A stretch of 64,000 bases of DNA, taken from assembly GCA_007753675.1 (NCBI GenBank), contig CP036432.1:4252394-4316393 (forward strand). Reading direction: 5' to 3'. Position numbers and translations under genes: made by a program. The stretch is from Stieleria magnilauensis. Lineage in GTDB: Bacteria > Planctomycetota > Planctomycetia > Pirellulales > Pirellulaceae. This document shows, one piece after another, positions 41,374-52,753 of the stretch. The notes under the pieces are model-generated. The model was not told the origin of the DNA. It made no database searches and saw only the letters and a list, made by a program, of their open reading frames with translations. How positions within the stretch are numbered: the first letter of the stretch is position 1; every line of letters begins with the position of its first letter.

Positions 41374-41487
41374 GTTCGTCTTCATTGGCCGGGGGATTGC
41401 CCCGAGACGCCTCAAACCCGCGGAATCTCGGCTTGCGATGACCGCGGCGGATTGCCTAGATCTTTCACAGAACTCTCTGAGAACGAA

Positions 41488-42111
41488 ATGGAATTCCGCA
41501 ACTATCTGACCTGTTTTTGGCCGGGGCTCAGCGAGCTCTGGTGGCGTGGTCGGTTGTCAGCATTGCCGTTGGCGATCGGGTTCGGTATCGGTTTGAATTC
41601 ACTGTTGATTCTCAAACACTTCTATCCGACCTGGTTGGATCCGTTGCTGGTTCGATCCGCCTGGTGGGTCGGCGTGTGCGTCTGGATCTGCTGGACGGTG
41701 AAGAGCTTCCGCGAATTGCCAGCATTGATCAATCCACGAGCGGTGACCGACGCACCCGATCGTTTTGTCGAAGCCCAAGCGGCGTTTCTGCGCGGCGACT
41801 GGGAGGCGACCGAACCGCTGTTGCTGGGGATTTTGGCGATCGAACCGCGTGACCCCCCGGCGTTGCTGATGTTGTCGAGCCTCTATCGTCACACAGGGCG
41901 AGTGACCAGTGCGGCCGTGCTGTTGGATGAAATGCGGCGTCTGGAGATTGCCGATCGATGGCAGATTGAGATGGATGCCGAGGCGGCTCGGATCGCTCGC
42001 GACGCCGAATCGGCAGAGGAATCCGACGAGGACGCGGACGAGGAGTCAAGCGAGCTGTCGGCCTCGGAGTTGCAGGAGGATGGCAATGCTGCCGATTTGA
42101 CAGCGGCGTGA
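41488..42111 (+). CDS. Membrane protein with TPR-like cytosolic tail
   Basis: 207 residues from ATG 41488. Two helices lie at about 26-46 and 52-73, followed by a soluble helical part (about 85-165) with TPR character (FVEAQAAFLRGDWEATEPLL, PPALLMLSSLYRHTGRVTSA). A very acidic Glu/Asp/Ser tail ends the protein. The reading frame is open further upstream, but there it would run through the RNase P RNA gene, so the start after rnpB is used. Role unknown; the TPR-like part suggests a scaffold. Confidence 0.75.
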   Translation: MEFRNYLTCFWPGLSELWWRGRLSALPLAIGFGIGLNSLLILKHFYPTWLDPLLVRSAWWVGVCVWICWTVKSFRELPALINPRAVTDAPDRFVEAQAAFLRGDWEATEPLLLGILAIEPRDPPALLMLSSLYRHTGRVTSAAVLLDEMRRLEIADRWQIEMDAEAARIARDAESAEESDEDADEESSELSASELQEDGNAADLTAA

Positions 42112-42443
42112 GTGGGTTTTATGAGGGAATGCATCGAGTGAAACGGTGCGTTTGGATCCTTTCCCCGTGAAACTGACAACGTGACGACGGATTTGGCTCA
42201 GAGAAACGTAAAAATTTAAACCGCGTTTTTGCTTCAAATTCATGTTTGAGGGCGGTTGTTTCGCTGGGACTCCTATCCCCCAAAATTTACAAAACCGATA
42301 GAATCGAAGTGAGCCGGTTGATTGCCGGCGATCCCTTCCGCCGCTGTGTCCTCAAGCGGTCGTTGTGACTCGATCTCGCTTGGAATGGCGTACGGTTTGC
42401 TGATAAGGGACTGACGAGGAATCGAGACGAACGAATCGCCAAG

Positions 42444-42462
42444 TTGACAGTTCGGCTGTCAA
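42444..42462. promoter_or_regulatory. Inverted repeat upstream of clpC
   Basis: TTGACAG-TTCGG-CTGTCAA, 7-bp perfect arms, 154 nt before the clpC ATG. It may be an operator or leader hairpin; TTGACA could double as a -35 box, but no good -10 follows at the right spacing. No CIRCE or CtsR-type site is visible. The remainder of the 504-bp gap 42112-42615 shows nothing I recognise. Confidence 0.35.
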
Positions 42463-42615
42463 TCTGAGTTTTGAACAATGCAAGGCTGACGTGGTTACAA
42501 AAAGCGGGATTCACCTCCCCTTTGGACGCTTCGTCTGATTTGAATGGACCAACCCAGGTGTGTTCCCCCCGCGGGCGCATCCCTGGCAAAACCCGCCGGG
42601 TAACGAGACAACCAA

Positions 42616-45264
<2,649 letters not shown>

Positions 45265-45294
45265 TCCGTCGACCAACGGCTGATTGAAAAACGA

Positions 45295-45327
45295 AACCCC
45301 GCCGGTCATCAACCGGCGGGGTTTTTT
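45295..45327 (+). terminator. Rho-independent terminator of clpC
   Basis: Perfect 12-bp arms AACCCCGCCGGT and ACCGGCGGGGTT with a 5-nt loop, followed by TTTT; 31 nt after the clpC stop. Confidence 0.92.
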
Positions 45328-45334
45328 ATTGCGC

Positions 45335-45486
45335 CCTTTCGAGTCAACGCTGTGAAGCATTTATTCCCTGCGTTTGACGAGGTGTTAGCGGCAGGGCGCA
45401 AGCCCTCCGGTCCCTCGTCGTTCCCGAAACACCGGAGGGCTCGCGCCCTACCGCTAACAAATGCTTCACAGCGTTGCCTTTCGAGT
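45335..45486. repeat. Hairpin repeat element with inverted flanks (GNRA family, copy 3)
   Basis: Core 45384-45458: left arm AGGGC-GCAA-GCCCT; right arm, on the other strand, AGGGC-GCGA-GCCCT. Enclosed by a 17-bp inverted repeat AACGCTGTGAAGCATTT (45346-45362, complement at 45459-45475), which is unrelated to the flanks of copy 1. Outside is a 10-bp direct repeat CCTTTCGAGT (45335-45344 and 45477-45486). Lies just past the clpC terminator. Confidence 0.85.
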
Positions 45487-45597
45487 GCTTCGTCAAGATG
45501 GAATCTTAGGGTTGAAGCCGTAGCGGAAGCCGCCAAGGCGGTCGGCGGAGCGGAAACCGACGGCCTGAACCAGCAGTCTACCGCAGCTCAATTTCCG

Positions 45598-45667
45598 GGT
45601 AGTGGACGAGGCGACGAGTCCTCTGTCGTCGGCATCTTGGCAAGGACTCGTCGCCTCGTCCACTACC
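45598..45667. repeat. Long hairpin repeat with 24-bp perfect arms
   Basis: GGTAGTGGACGAGGCGACGA plus GTCC (45598-45621) and its exact complement (45644-45667) enclose a 22-nt loop. It lies 32 nt past the stop of the minus-strand GT2-like gene and may stop or stabilise transcripts from that side. No T-run follows, so it is not a classical terminator. Confidence 0.85.
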
Positions 45668-45698
45668 GCCTACCCGAAAACCAAGGTGCGGCGGCATA

Positions 45699-46613
45699 CT
45701 AAGCCGCCTCTCTGCGAAGCGGTGCCTCGGCCGAGGGCAGGTTGACCACGTGGGCTCTGTCGTTGGCCGATGGGACACTGTCGGGGTCGATCGCGCGACG
45801 GACCGCCGAAAGGCTGTTGCGATAGCGCATCATCCCGATCATCTCGCCCACCGAACTTGAACCCAACAGCGCCTCTCGTAGCATCGCGACCCTTCCGGGG
45901 ACCGGCTCGCCGGGCAACACACGATTGCGGATCGCGCCCAGGCATTGGCCACGGGCCATGTCCGAGTCATCGGCCGTTGCCAATGCGTCTTCGGCCTCAA
46001 TGCAGCAGCCGTCCGCCGAGGCGAATTTCCATCCGGCACGTTTCATCAGGCACCCCATCGCGTAGCTGACCGCGATCGGATCACTCATCGCCGGCGCGAC
46101 GGCGTCGAGCAGATTGCCGAGCAGGTGGCGGCGGGCAAAAAAGGCGCTGACAAAAAAACCACTGAGTGGCCCTTCGGGCGCACGCCCGGAGCGGCTTTGG
46201 CAGAATCGCCCGTCGGAATCCGTCCAATGCGCGCCTTCGACGGGCCGGCCGGACTGGTCGACCAATGTCGGCGCCACGGCTCCGACTTGCGGGTTGTCAA
46301 ATGGCTGCAACGCGTGCTCCAGCCAATCGGCCTGGGCCCGCATGCCGGTCCCCAGAACGTGGACGAACGGGGCCGTCGTGACATCAAACGCATCACGTAC
46401 CAGGTCGGTCAAATTGGATGATCGGGCGGTCACAAAGCTGACTTCGTCGCTCAGCTCAAAGGGATCAGCATACGTCCCATTGTGGACCGCGATGATCTGG
46501 CAATCATCCGTCTGATTTTCCAAAACACTGAGCAGCGTTTCCTCGAAAAGTTTCTCGTCACGCTGCAGCGGAATCACAATCGAGACGCGGGCGGGCCGCG
46601 GAAATTTCGGCAC
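45699..46613 (-). CDS. Family-2 glycosyltransferase-like protein with altered DxD site
   Basis: 304 residues from GTG 46613 (GGAG 7 nt upstream; an in-frame TTG at 46679 gives a less likely longer form). The start ARVSIVIPLQRDEKLFEETL and the fold pattern fit a GT-A family-2 transferase. At the position of the metal-binding DxD the sequence reads PFVHVLGTGMRAQADWLEHA, with no Asp pair. The later part (AVAPTLVDQSGRPVEGAHWT, SYAMGCLMKRAGWKFASADG) keeps the family character. It may therefore be an inactive or non-glycosylating relative, for example a regulator or a nucleotide-sugar binder. No membrane helix. Confidence 0.78.
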   Translation of the reverse strand: MPKFPRPARVSIVIPLQRDEKLFEETLLSVLENQTDDCQIIAVHNGTYADPFELSDEVSFVTARSSNLTDLVRDAFDVTTAPFVHVLGTGMRAQADWLEHALQPFDNPQVGAVAPTLVDQSGRPVEGAHWTDSDGRFCQSRSGRAPEGPLSGFFVSAFFARRHLLGNLLDAVAPAMSDPIAVSYAMGCLMKRAGWKFASADGCCIEAEDALATADDSDMARGQCLGAIRNRVLPGEPVPGRVAMLREALLGSSSVGEMIGMMRYRNSLSAVRRAIDPDSVPSANDRAHVVNLPSAEAPLRREAA

Positions 46614-46854
46614 TGGAAGACTCCAGTAATGCGTAGGTGAACAGGGTCTGGAAAGAAAATCGGAGTTCTGAGCCGGCAATATTCAGTCGATCAGCGGGCT
46701 AGGGCAGCGGTTTCAGTGGCAAGAAGATGCCGGCAGACGGTCCGAAGCTTACAACCGGAAAGGTTTGGCAGCGCGGGCGCAGTTCGCGGGAGCGAAGCCC
46801 GGGGTTTGCCAGCTGCGGCAGCGTGAGCAACATCATGGCGAGAAAGCCGAAACG

Positions 46855-46998
46855 GACCAAAAGATGAATTGGTCAAAAGATGAATTGGTCAAAAGATGAA
46901 TTGGTCAAAAGATGACGTGGAGCACCGACCTTAAGTTGCCGGGAACTCCCGTTTTTTGACCAACCAATTTTTTGACCAACCAATTGTCTTGGCCAACC
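46855..46998. repeat. TGGTCAAAA repeat, three direct and about two inverted units
   Basis: A degenerate unit is followed by three exact 16-bp units GAATTGGTCAAAAGAT (46866-46913). After a 38-nt spacer come inverse units (46952-46998, TTTTTTGACCAACCAA type). The arms can pair into a long stem. It fills the space past the thioredoxin-like gene. The rest of 46614-46854 shows no gene. Confidence 0.85.
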
Positions 46999-47012
46999 GA
47001 TCGGCCTGCCCG

Positions 47013-47579
47013 TCAATCGCCGTGTTTTTCGCGCAGGCGTCCCGACAGTCGCAGCATCCATTGGATGCGTTCGAACTCGGCGAGCCATTCGGCGGTGACG
47101 GCTTGGAGCAGGTCGACATTGACGGCGCCGATGCCGGTCGGGCAACTGGGGCCGAGCTGGGTGGCCGCCATGTGTCGATAGGTCGCCAGGGTGCGGTCGC
47201 CATAGCGTCCGCAGACGAAATTGTCTTCGCTGAGAAACAAGACCGACGGGACGCGATGGGCGCCGCAGGTCGAAATGGATTCGGCGAACGCGCTGTGTTC
47301 GTCTCGATCAAAGAAACGCACCCGAATGTTCTCATTCGCGGCTGCGAAGTGATCGAACACGGGGCACTGATTGATACAGTCTCCGCACCAGGCGCCGGCC
47401 GAGACGAGCACCTTCATCTCGCGGACGAATCCCGCCAACAGTTCGCGTTGTGATTCGCTGAGGCGAACTTCCGAGTGCACCCCGCTCCAGCGACTCCGCT
47501 GAGCCTCGTTGCCGTGTTTGGCCAAGAACGCATCGTACGAGAGCCCTTGATCGAACAGGGCGGCAAGGTCGAGTGGCAT
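47013..47579 (-). CDS. Thioredoxin-like protein coupled to citrate synthase
   Basis: 188 residues, cytosolic. An N-terminal helical stretch leads to a thioredoxin fold with active-site-like SAGAWCGDCINQCPVFD (Cys-Gly-Asp-Cys) and the cis-Pro region AHRVPSVLFLSEDN. Similar proteins in other bacteria are annotated as thioredoxin family or TlpA-like, without signal peptide here. The ATG is 3 nt after the citrate synthase stop, so the two are co-transcribed and probably coupled. It may serve redox control or repair of a TCA enzyme, which is inference. Length is larger than plain thioredoxin because of N- and C-terminal helices. Confidence 0.82.
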   Translation of the reverse strand: MPLDLAALFDQGLSYDAFLAKHGNEAQRSRWSGVHSEVRLSESQRELLAGFVREMKVLVSAGAWCGDCINQCPVFDHFAAANENIRVRFFDRDEHSAFAESISTCGAHRVPSVLFLSEDNFVCGRYGDRTLATYRHMAATQLGPSCPTGIGAVNVDLLQAVTAEWLAEFERIQWMLRLSGRLREKHGD

Positions 47580-47582
47580 CGA

Positions 47583-48899
47583 TTAGCGATTTTCAATCGG
47601 GACGACGGTTCGTTCGTTTTGCCCGGTGTAGATTTGCCGGGGGCGATAGATTCGCTTTCCGGGCGTCGCGTGAAGTTCTTTCCAGTGAGCGATCCAACCG
47701 GGGAGTCGCCCGAGGGAGAACAGCACGGTAAACATCTGGACGGGAATTCCCATCGCCCGATAGATCACGCCGGAATAGAAGTCGACGTTCGGATAGAGTT
47801 TCCGTTCGACGAAGTATTCATCTTCCAGCGCCACGTCTTGCAGTTCTTGGGCGACGTGGAACAAGGGGTCGTCGATGTTCAGTTTGGCGAGCAGCTTGTC
47901 GCAGCAGGCCCGGATGATTTGGGCGCGGGGGTCAAAGTTCTTGTAGACGCGGTGGCCGAATCCCATCAAGCGGAAACTGCTGTTCTTGTCCTTGGCCATA
48001 TCGACGTACTTCTTGACGTTCCCGCCATCGGCCGCGATTTGCTCGAGCATATTCACGCAAGCTTCATTGGCCCCCCCGTGCAGCGGTCCCCACAAGGCGC
48101 CGATGCCGGCGGAGATCGATGCGAACAGATTGGCGTTGCTGCTGCCGACCATTCGCACCGTCGAGGTGCTGCAGTTCTGTTCGTGATCGGCGTGGACGAT
48201 CAACAGCAAGTTGAGGGCTTCGGCAAAGTCGGGGTCGACCAGATGATCGTGGGCCGGCGTGGCGAACATCATGTGCAAGAAGTTTTCACAGTAATCCAAA
48301 TCGTTGTTCGGATACATGAACGGCTGGCCGATCGACTTCTTGTAGGCGTAAGCGGCGATCGTCGGCAGTTTCGCGAGCAGTCGATAGATCGAGATTTCCA
48401 CCTGATCCGGATCATCGACCTGCATCGAATCTTGATAAAAGGTCGACAGCGCACCGACGACGCTGCTGAGGATGGCCATCGGGTGGGCGTCACGCGGGAA
48501 TCCGTTGTAGAACGACCGCATGTCCTCGTGGATCATCGTGTGGTGGCGAATCCCGCTGCGAAAGTTGGCGGCTTCTGCCGGGCTTGGCAATTCGCCATGG
48601 ATCAGCAGGTAGGCGACTTCGACGAAGTCACAATGGGCGGCCAGGTCCTCGATCGGATAACCGCGATAACGCAGGATGCCTTTTTCGCCGTCCAGGAAAG
48701 TGACCGCGCTGCGGGTGCTGCCGGTGTTGACGAAACCTTCGTCCAGGGTGACCAGCCCGGTGCTTCCGCGAAGCGCGGAGATATCGATTCCGCGTTCCCC
48801 CTCGGAGCCTTCGACGACAGGGAGCTCGATCTCCTGGTCACCGTAAGTCAGACGAACCGTGCCGGCGTCTTGGGTTTCCAAATTAACGCTTGAACTCAT
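47583..48899 (-). CDS. gltA: Citrate synthase
   Basis: 438-residue TCA-cycle enzyme condensing acetyl-CoA and oxaloacetate. Catalytic residues are in NLLLIVHADHEQNCSTSTVR (first His), GALWGPLHGGANEACVNMLE (second His) and YPNVDFYSGVIYRAMGI (Asp). The N-terminal beta-rich extension and the length match type II hexameric bacterial citrate synthases. ATG 48899 gives the expected N-terminus (QDAGTVRLTYGDQEIELPVV). Followed by the thioredoxin-like gene after 3 nt. Confidence 0.97.
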   Translation of the reverse strand: MSSSVNLETQDAGTVRLTYGDQEIELPVVEGSEGERGIDISALRGSTGLVTLDEGFVNTGSTRSAVTFLDGEKGILRYRGYPIEDLAAHCDFVEVAYLLIHGELPSPAEAANFRSGIRHHTMIHEDMRSFYNGFPRDAHPMAILSSVVGALSTFYQDSMQVDDPDQVEISIYRLLAKLPTIAAYAYKKSIGQPFMYPNNDLDYCENFLHMMFATPAHDHLVDPDFAEALNLLLIVHADHEQNCSTSTVRMVGSSNANLFASISAGIGALWGPLHGGANEACVNMLEQIAADGGNVKKYVDMAKDKNSSFRLMGFGHRVYKNFDPRAQIIRACCDKLLAKLNIDDPLFHVAQELQDVALEDEYFVERKLYPNVDFYSGVIYRAMGIPVQMFTVLFSLGRLPGWIAHWKELHATPGKRIYRPRQIYTGQNERTVVPIENR

Positions 48900-49060
48900 C
48901 TCGTGATCCAGGAAATCTCGATGGGGCGAGGGCAGTGCAGTACGGGGGGCTTCGCAATGGGAATGGCGGGGGCGAATGGCGGGGGCAGAATCGATCCGCG
49001 GCAGTCGCTGTGTCCACCGCAGGAGTGTACCCCGGTGTCACGCGATCGACAATTAGACTG

Positions 49061-51688
49061 TCAGTGGATCGGCAGAAGACTGCTTTTGATCGGCTCACAG
49101 CCTTTGCAGTAGGGGTGCCGATTCCGCAGCCGGTCGATGTCGCGGTGCAGGGCCCCATCAGCGGTCACATCGGGCAGGCGAGCCTCCCAGGGCCGGCACT
49201 CGCGATTGAGCGGGCCGTTGAACAAGCGATTCTCCGTCCGTTCCCACTCGATTTGGTTTCGCATCGGATCGCCTTCGCTGTAGTGACCGTCGCGACAGGG
49301 GTCGATGATGTGGGGGATTAGGGCCACGATGATCTCGGTCCGCGCCCGTGAGGTCTCGCGGCGTTGAAAGAACTTTCCGACGTGTTTGACGTCACCGAGC
49401 CACGGCAGCTTTTTGATCACCACGCGGTCTTCTTCCTGGATCAATCCTCCGACAATCATGCCTTGGTGGTTGTCCAGCATGACCGAGGTTTCCACTTCAC
49501 GCGTCGTTTCTTCCGGTAGCAGGGTGTCGGGATTGATTTCGCCGCTGCTGACTTTGGGTTTGACCTGGAGCAGGATTCGGTGATCGCGGCTGATCGTCGG
49601 CGTGACGTTGAGCACGATGCCGGTGTCCAGATAGCGAACGTCTTGGATCGTTGACGTTTGCGTGACCGTGGCGACGGCAAAGCCGAGTTGTTGGCCGACT
49701 TGAATCTTTGCATTCTGGCCGTTGACCACCATCACCCGTGGCGTGGCCAACGTTTTGGCGTCGGTCGTTGTTTCCAACAGGGTCAACAGAGCTTTCAAGT
49801 CGCTGCCGCTGATCTCACCAAAGTAAAACGGGTTGGTCGACGTGGCGATGTTATCGGTCAACCGAAATCCGCCCATTCGAACGTCGCCGCCCAAGATGTC
49901 TTCAAAGTTGACGCCGTGCTCCATGTTGTCCTTGAGCTCAATCTCCATCACGCGAGCTTCGATCATCACCTGCAGCGGCGCCTGGTCGGCCTGCATCAAG
50001 TACCGCTCCACTTGTTCCAGCACATCGGGCGTGTCGACGACCACGATCGATTCGCGACCTTTGCGATTGTCGATATCGTCCGCCTTGGAACTGTAGACGC
50101 TGCCGATCGGTGACAGCAAGCCATTGACCGTCGGTTCGATGTCTTCGGATCGGGCGTAGTCCAGCGAGAACACGCGCAGCTCGCGCGATTCCCGGGGCAG
50201 ATTGTCTTTCGGGTAAATCAGGATCACGTTGTCGTCGCGTTGGATCGCCAGACCGCACATCCGTGCGATGCTGGTGAGCGTTTGCTCGGGGGTCAGCCCT
50301 GCGACGTTGGCGGTCACCGTGCCCTCAACATCGGGAGCGACCAGGATGTTCATGCCGTAGCCTTTGGCCAACATCTCCAACACCGTTCGAACATCGACAT
50401 CGACATCGTCAACGCTGAGCGTGACGTCGTCCGTGTTTCCTGGTGTCGGCAAGGTTTCGCGTCCGCCCATCTTGAAGGGCCATTGCAGCGCGACCTCAGC
50501 ATCGGGCGCGGCAGCCGCCGGCGGCATCGTTGCCATCGGCGACGGAGACGAAGCCGTCTGAAGCGGTGCTTCGACGGGCGTTGAATCCGCGGACTCCACG
50601 ACGGCTGCGGACTCCGTTGCGGCCAGCTGAGCCGTCGCGGGGGCTGCCACCAGCGAGCGTTTGGGTTCCGGTTTGACAGCGGCCGCGGTCGGGGAAACCG
50701 AATTCGGGCGCATTGGTTCCGGGCGCATTGGAGCTGGGCGAATCGGTGCTGGGATCGAATCATTCGGTTCGGGGTTCGGATCGATCGGGGCCGCCGCAAC
50801 GACCGGTGCGGCGGGGGACACCAACGCGACCGCTGGCGTGTCCGTCAGAAACGCGGAAAAGCTTGTGTCTTCTGGGCCGTCGGCTGACGCGGCCGTTTGC
50901 GAATTGCGTTTGTCCTGCGGTTCAGATTCGCCGGCATCGCCGGGCCGGTCGGCCGGCGTCGCGAACTTCTGTTGACCGGCCAGGGATTCGTCGACCACCA
51001 CCGATTCCAGAGCAGGGCTGTTGGTTTGACCTTCCAGTTTCTCCGAATGCGCGGGCACGACCACCAACGGGACGTATCGGTCCAGCCGTCGCGGTTCCTG
51101 CCTGAGATCACCGAGACCTGGCGCAGTGGTTTCGGGCGGAGCCTCCAGGCTGAACGACTTGGGGCGGAGCAACGTGACGACTTGGGCCGTGCCGCCCGTT
51201 TGATACGGGGCATCGTCTCGGAAAGCCGTTATCTGAATACGCTGACCGGAAACACGCTCACCGACCGTCGGCGGGTGGACCACCGGCGTCGCGCGATGCT
51301 GTCGATTGGCGGCACGTCGCGTGATCGACTGGCGCAGCTTGATGCGGGCCTGCTCGGTTTCGATCATGGCCGTATAGAGCGAATCCAACCGAGACGCTTT
51401 ATCGATGCGACCGAGCGCGTCCAGGTTTCCCAACGCAATCGCCGCGTCAACTTGAGATCGCTCCATGCGTTGGCGATACGGCGCGTCGCTGGTTAGGCCG
51501 ATCTGTTCGGCCGACGCAACCCCTGCCGCACCGATCGACGCCAACCCAATGATCAATCGAGCCAGCAGGGATCGGTAGGCTGCCGGTCCGCAGAGCGCCG
51601 TCGGCGGTCCTGCTCGTTGCCCATCATCGCTCGCTGGCGAAGGGACCGAGTTGGCAGAACGTGCGGGATAGGAGTTCAATTTCAGCAT
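49061..51688 (-). CDS. Secretin (GspD/PilQ-type outer-membrane channel protein)
   Basis: 875 residues. The N-terminal signal or anchor lies at about 41-60 (ARLIIGLASIGAAGVASAEQ). A helical stretch and a long Pro/Ala-rich linker run to about residue 400. N0/STN and N1 domains follow from about 420 (DVRTVLEMLAKGYGMNILVA, LTPEQTLTSIARMCGLAIQR). The secretin pore domain lies at about 600-790 (TLATPRVMVVNGQNAKIQVG, TSVMLDNHQGMIVGGLIQEE, ARTEIIVALIPHIID). It should form the gated outer-membrane ring of a type II secretion or type IV pilus-like machine. No other machine genes are adjacent. The basic C-terminal extension of about 70 residues is unusual. Confidence 0.9.
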   Translation of the reverse strand: MLKLNSYPARSANSVPSPASDDGQRAGPPTALCGPAAYRSLLARLIIGLASIGAAGVASAEQIGLTSDAPYRQRMERSQVDAAIALGNLDALGRIDKASRLDSLYTAMIETEQARIKLRQSITRRAANRQHRATPVVHPPTVGERVSGQRIQITAFRDDAPYQTGGTAQVVTLLRPKSFSLEAPPETTAPGLGDLRQEPRRLDRYVPLVVVPAHSEKLEGQTNSPALESVVVDESLAGQQKFATPADRPGDAGESEPQDKRNSQTAASADGPEDTSFSAFLTDTPAVALVSPAAPVVAAAPIDPNPEPNDSIPAPIRPAPMRPEPMRPNSVSPTAAAVKPEPKRSLVAAPATAQLAATESAAVVESADSTPVEAPLQTASSPSPMATMPPAAAAPDAEVALQWPFKMGGRETLPTPGNTDDVTLSVDDVDVDVRTVLEMLAKGYGMNILVAPDVEGTVTANVAGLTPEQTLTSIARMCGLAIQRDDNVILIYPKDNLPRESRELRVFSLDYARSEDIEPTVNGLLSPIGSVYSSKADDIDNRKGRESIVVVDTPDVLEQVERYLMQADQAPLQVMIEARVMEIELKDNMEHGVNFEDILGGDVRMGGFRLTDNIATSTNPFYFGEISGSDLKALLTLLETTTDAKTLATPRVMVVNGQNAKIQVGQQLGFAVATVTQTSTIQDVRYLDTGIVLNVTPTISRDHRILLQVKPKVSSGEINPDTLLPEETTREVETSVMLDNHQGMIVGGLIQEEDRVVIKKLPWLGDVKHVGKFFQRRETSRARTEIIVALIPHIIDPCRDGHYSEGDPMRNQIEWERTENRLFNGPLNRECRPWEARLPDVTADGALHRDIDRLRNRHPYCKGCEPIKSSLLPIH

Positions 51689-51973
51689 CGGGTGGCTCGT
51701 TGACCGGGACCGTCAGGCTTGTCGCAACCACCGGCGTCAGTCCGGCAGAGCCTCTTGTACCGTTCGCATCGGTCGATCCGACTGTTGGGGTTGATCGGCA
51801 CGTTCGGGAAGACGCGAAAGTGCGGGTGGGCCGGTCATTTGTCCCGCAAGATCAAAACGAACCGCAGTACCGGCAAGATCACGCCAATCGGAAAACTCTG
51901 CCCCCCATCGCCCAGGTCCCACCTCGTGCGGCCCGATGGAGTGGGTGCCTGTTCACTGCCCCAAGCATTCTGT

Positions 51974-52552
51974 TCAGTGCCCCAAGCATTCAAAGAGCGT
52001 CTGTAACGTCGCCCGCAACGGCTGAACCATGCCCGAACCGCTGCGCTCGACGAGCAGCCAAGCCTGTCGCCCCGGGGCCGAGTCAATGGCTCGGTCCAGG
52101 CGAACGAGGCGATCTCCCAGCAACCCCACTTGGTTTCCGTTGACGGTCAGAATCCGGTCCCCCACGGAAAGCCCGCAACGCTCGGCGGCGCTGCCGGGCA
52201 AGACGGCCGTGACCACACATCCCGCCCCCGTGGGCGTGGAACGAACACCCAAAATCCAGCGCCGCGGCACGTCCTCTCGGTGACGCTGATCGGGCCGGGG
52301 ACCGGTTCCGTGTTGGTTCACCGGGGTGAGAAGCTTTGCCGCACCCGTTTTGTCCGTAACACGATGATCGCCCTGTGCGGTTTCCACCGTGTCAGCGATG
52401 GCATTGGTTTTCGGCAGCAACGCGGGCGTGTGATCCGGTCCCTGGCCGAAGACGGTTGCCGAAAGCATGCCGACGATCAGGGCGACGGCGATCACCACGT
52501 AGCCCAACACCGGATTTTCAAGCTGATCTTCGTTCACGGGACGGCCTCGCAT
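51974..52552 (-). CDS. Membrane-anchored PDZ-domain protein
   Basis: 192 residues. One helix near the N-terminus (about 17-36, LGYVVIAVALIVGMLSATVF), a polar linker and a C-terminal PDZ domain of about 100-180 (RRWILGVRSTPTGAGCVVTA, GSAAERCGLSVGDRILTVNG). No protease domain. GspC, the clamp of type II secretion, has the same layout of one helix, linker and PDZ, and the next gene downstream on this strand encodes a secretin. A GspC-like role is therefore an attractive inference. The GspC homology region was not recognised. Confidence 0.75.
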   Translation of the reverse strand: MRGRPVNEDQLENPVLGYVVIAVALIVGMLSATVFGQGPDHTPALLPKTNAIADTVETAQGDHRVTDKTGAAKLLTPVNQHGTGPRPDQRHREDVPRRWILGVRSTPTGAGCVVTAVLPGSAAERCGLSVGDRILTVNGNQVGLLGDRLVRLDRAIDSAPGRQAWLLVERSGSGMVQPLRATLQTLFECLGH

Positions 52553-52753
52553 GATTCTCGTGGCGGTTTCAAGGGTCGCAAAAAACGCGGTTCACCAGAC
52601 CAAGCGGGAAGCCACCACAGATGTTACCGATCACCTGGGGTCACCAAAAAGAAACACAATCGGTACCATTCCGCAGATTGGCGGCGGCGGCCATCGGGCC
52701 GCAAAGCCATCGCAGAACACCCCTCCTATCCAAACCAGGGATTCGCACGGTCC

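Noticed and set aside
52130-52753. Long N-terminal extension of NhaA
   Set aside because: Antisense to the PDZ gene, with no homology-like sequence; the helix starts after ATG 52754.
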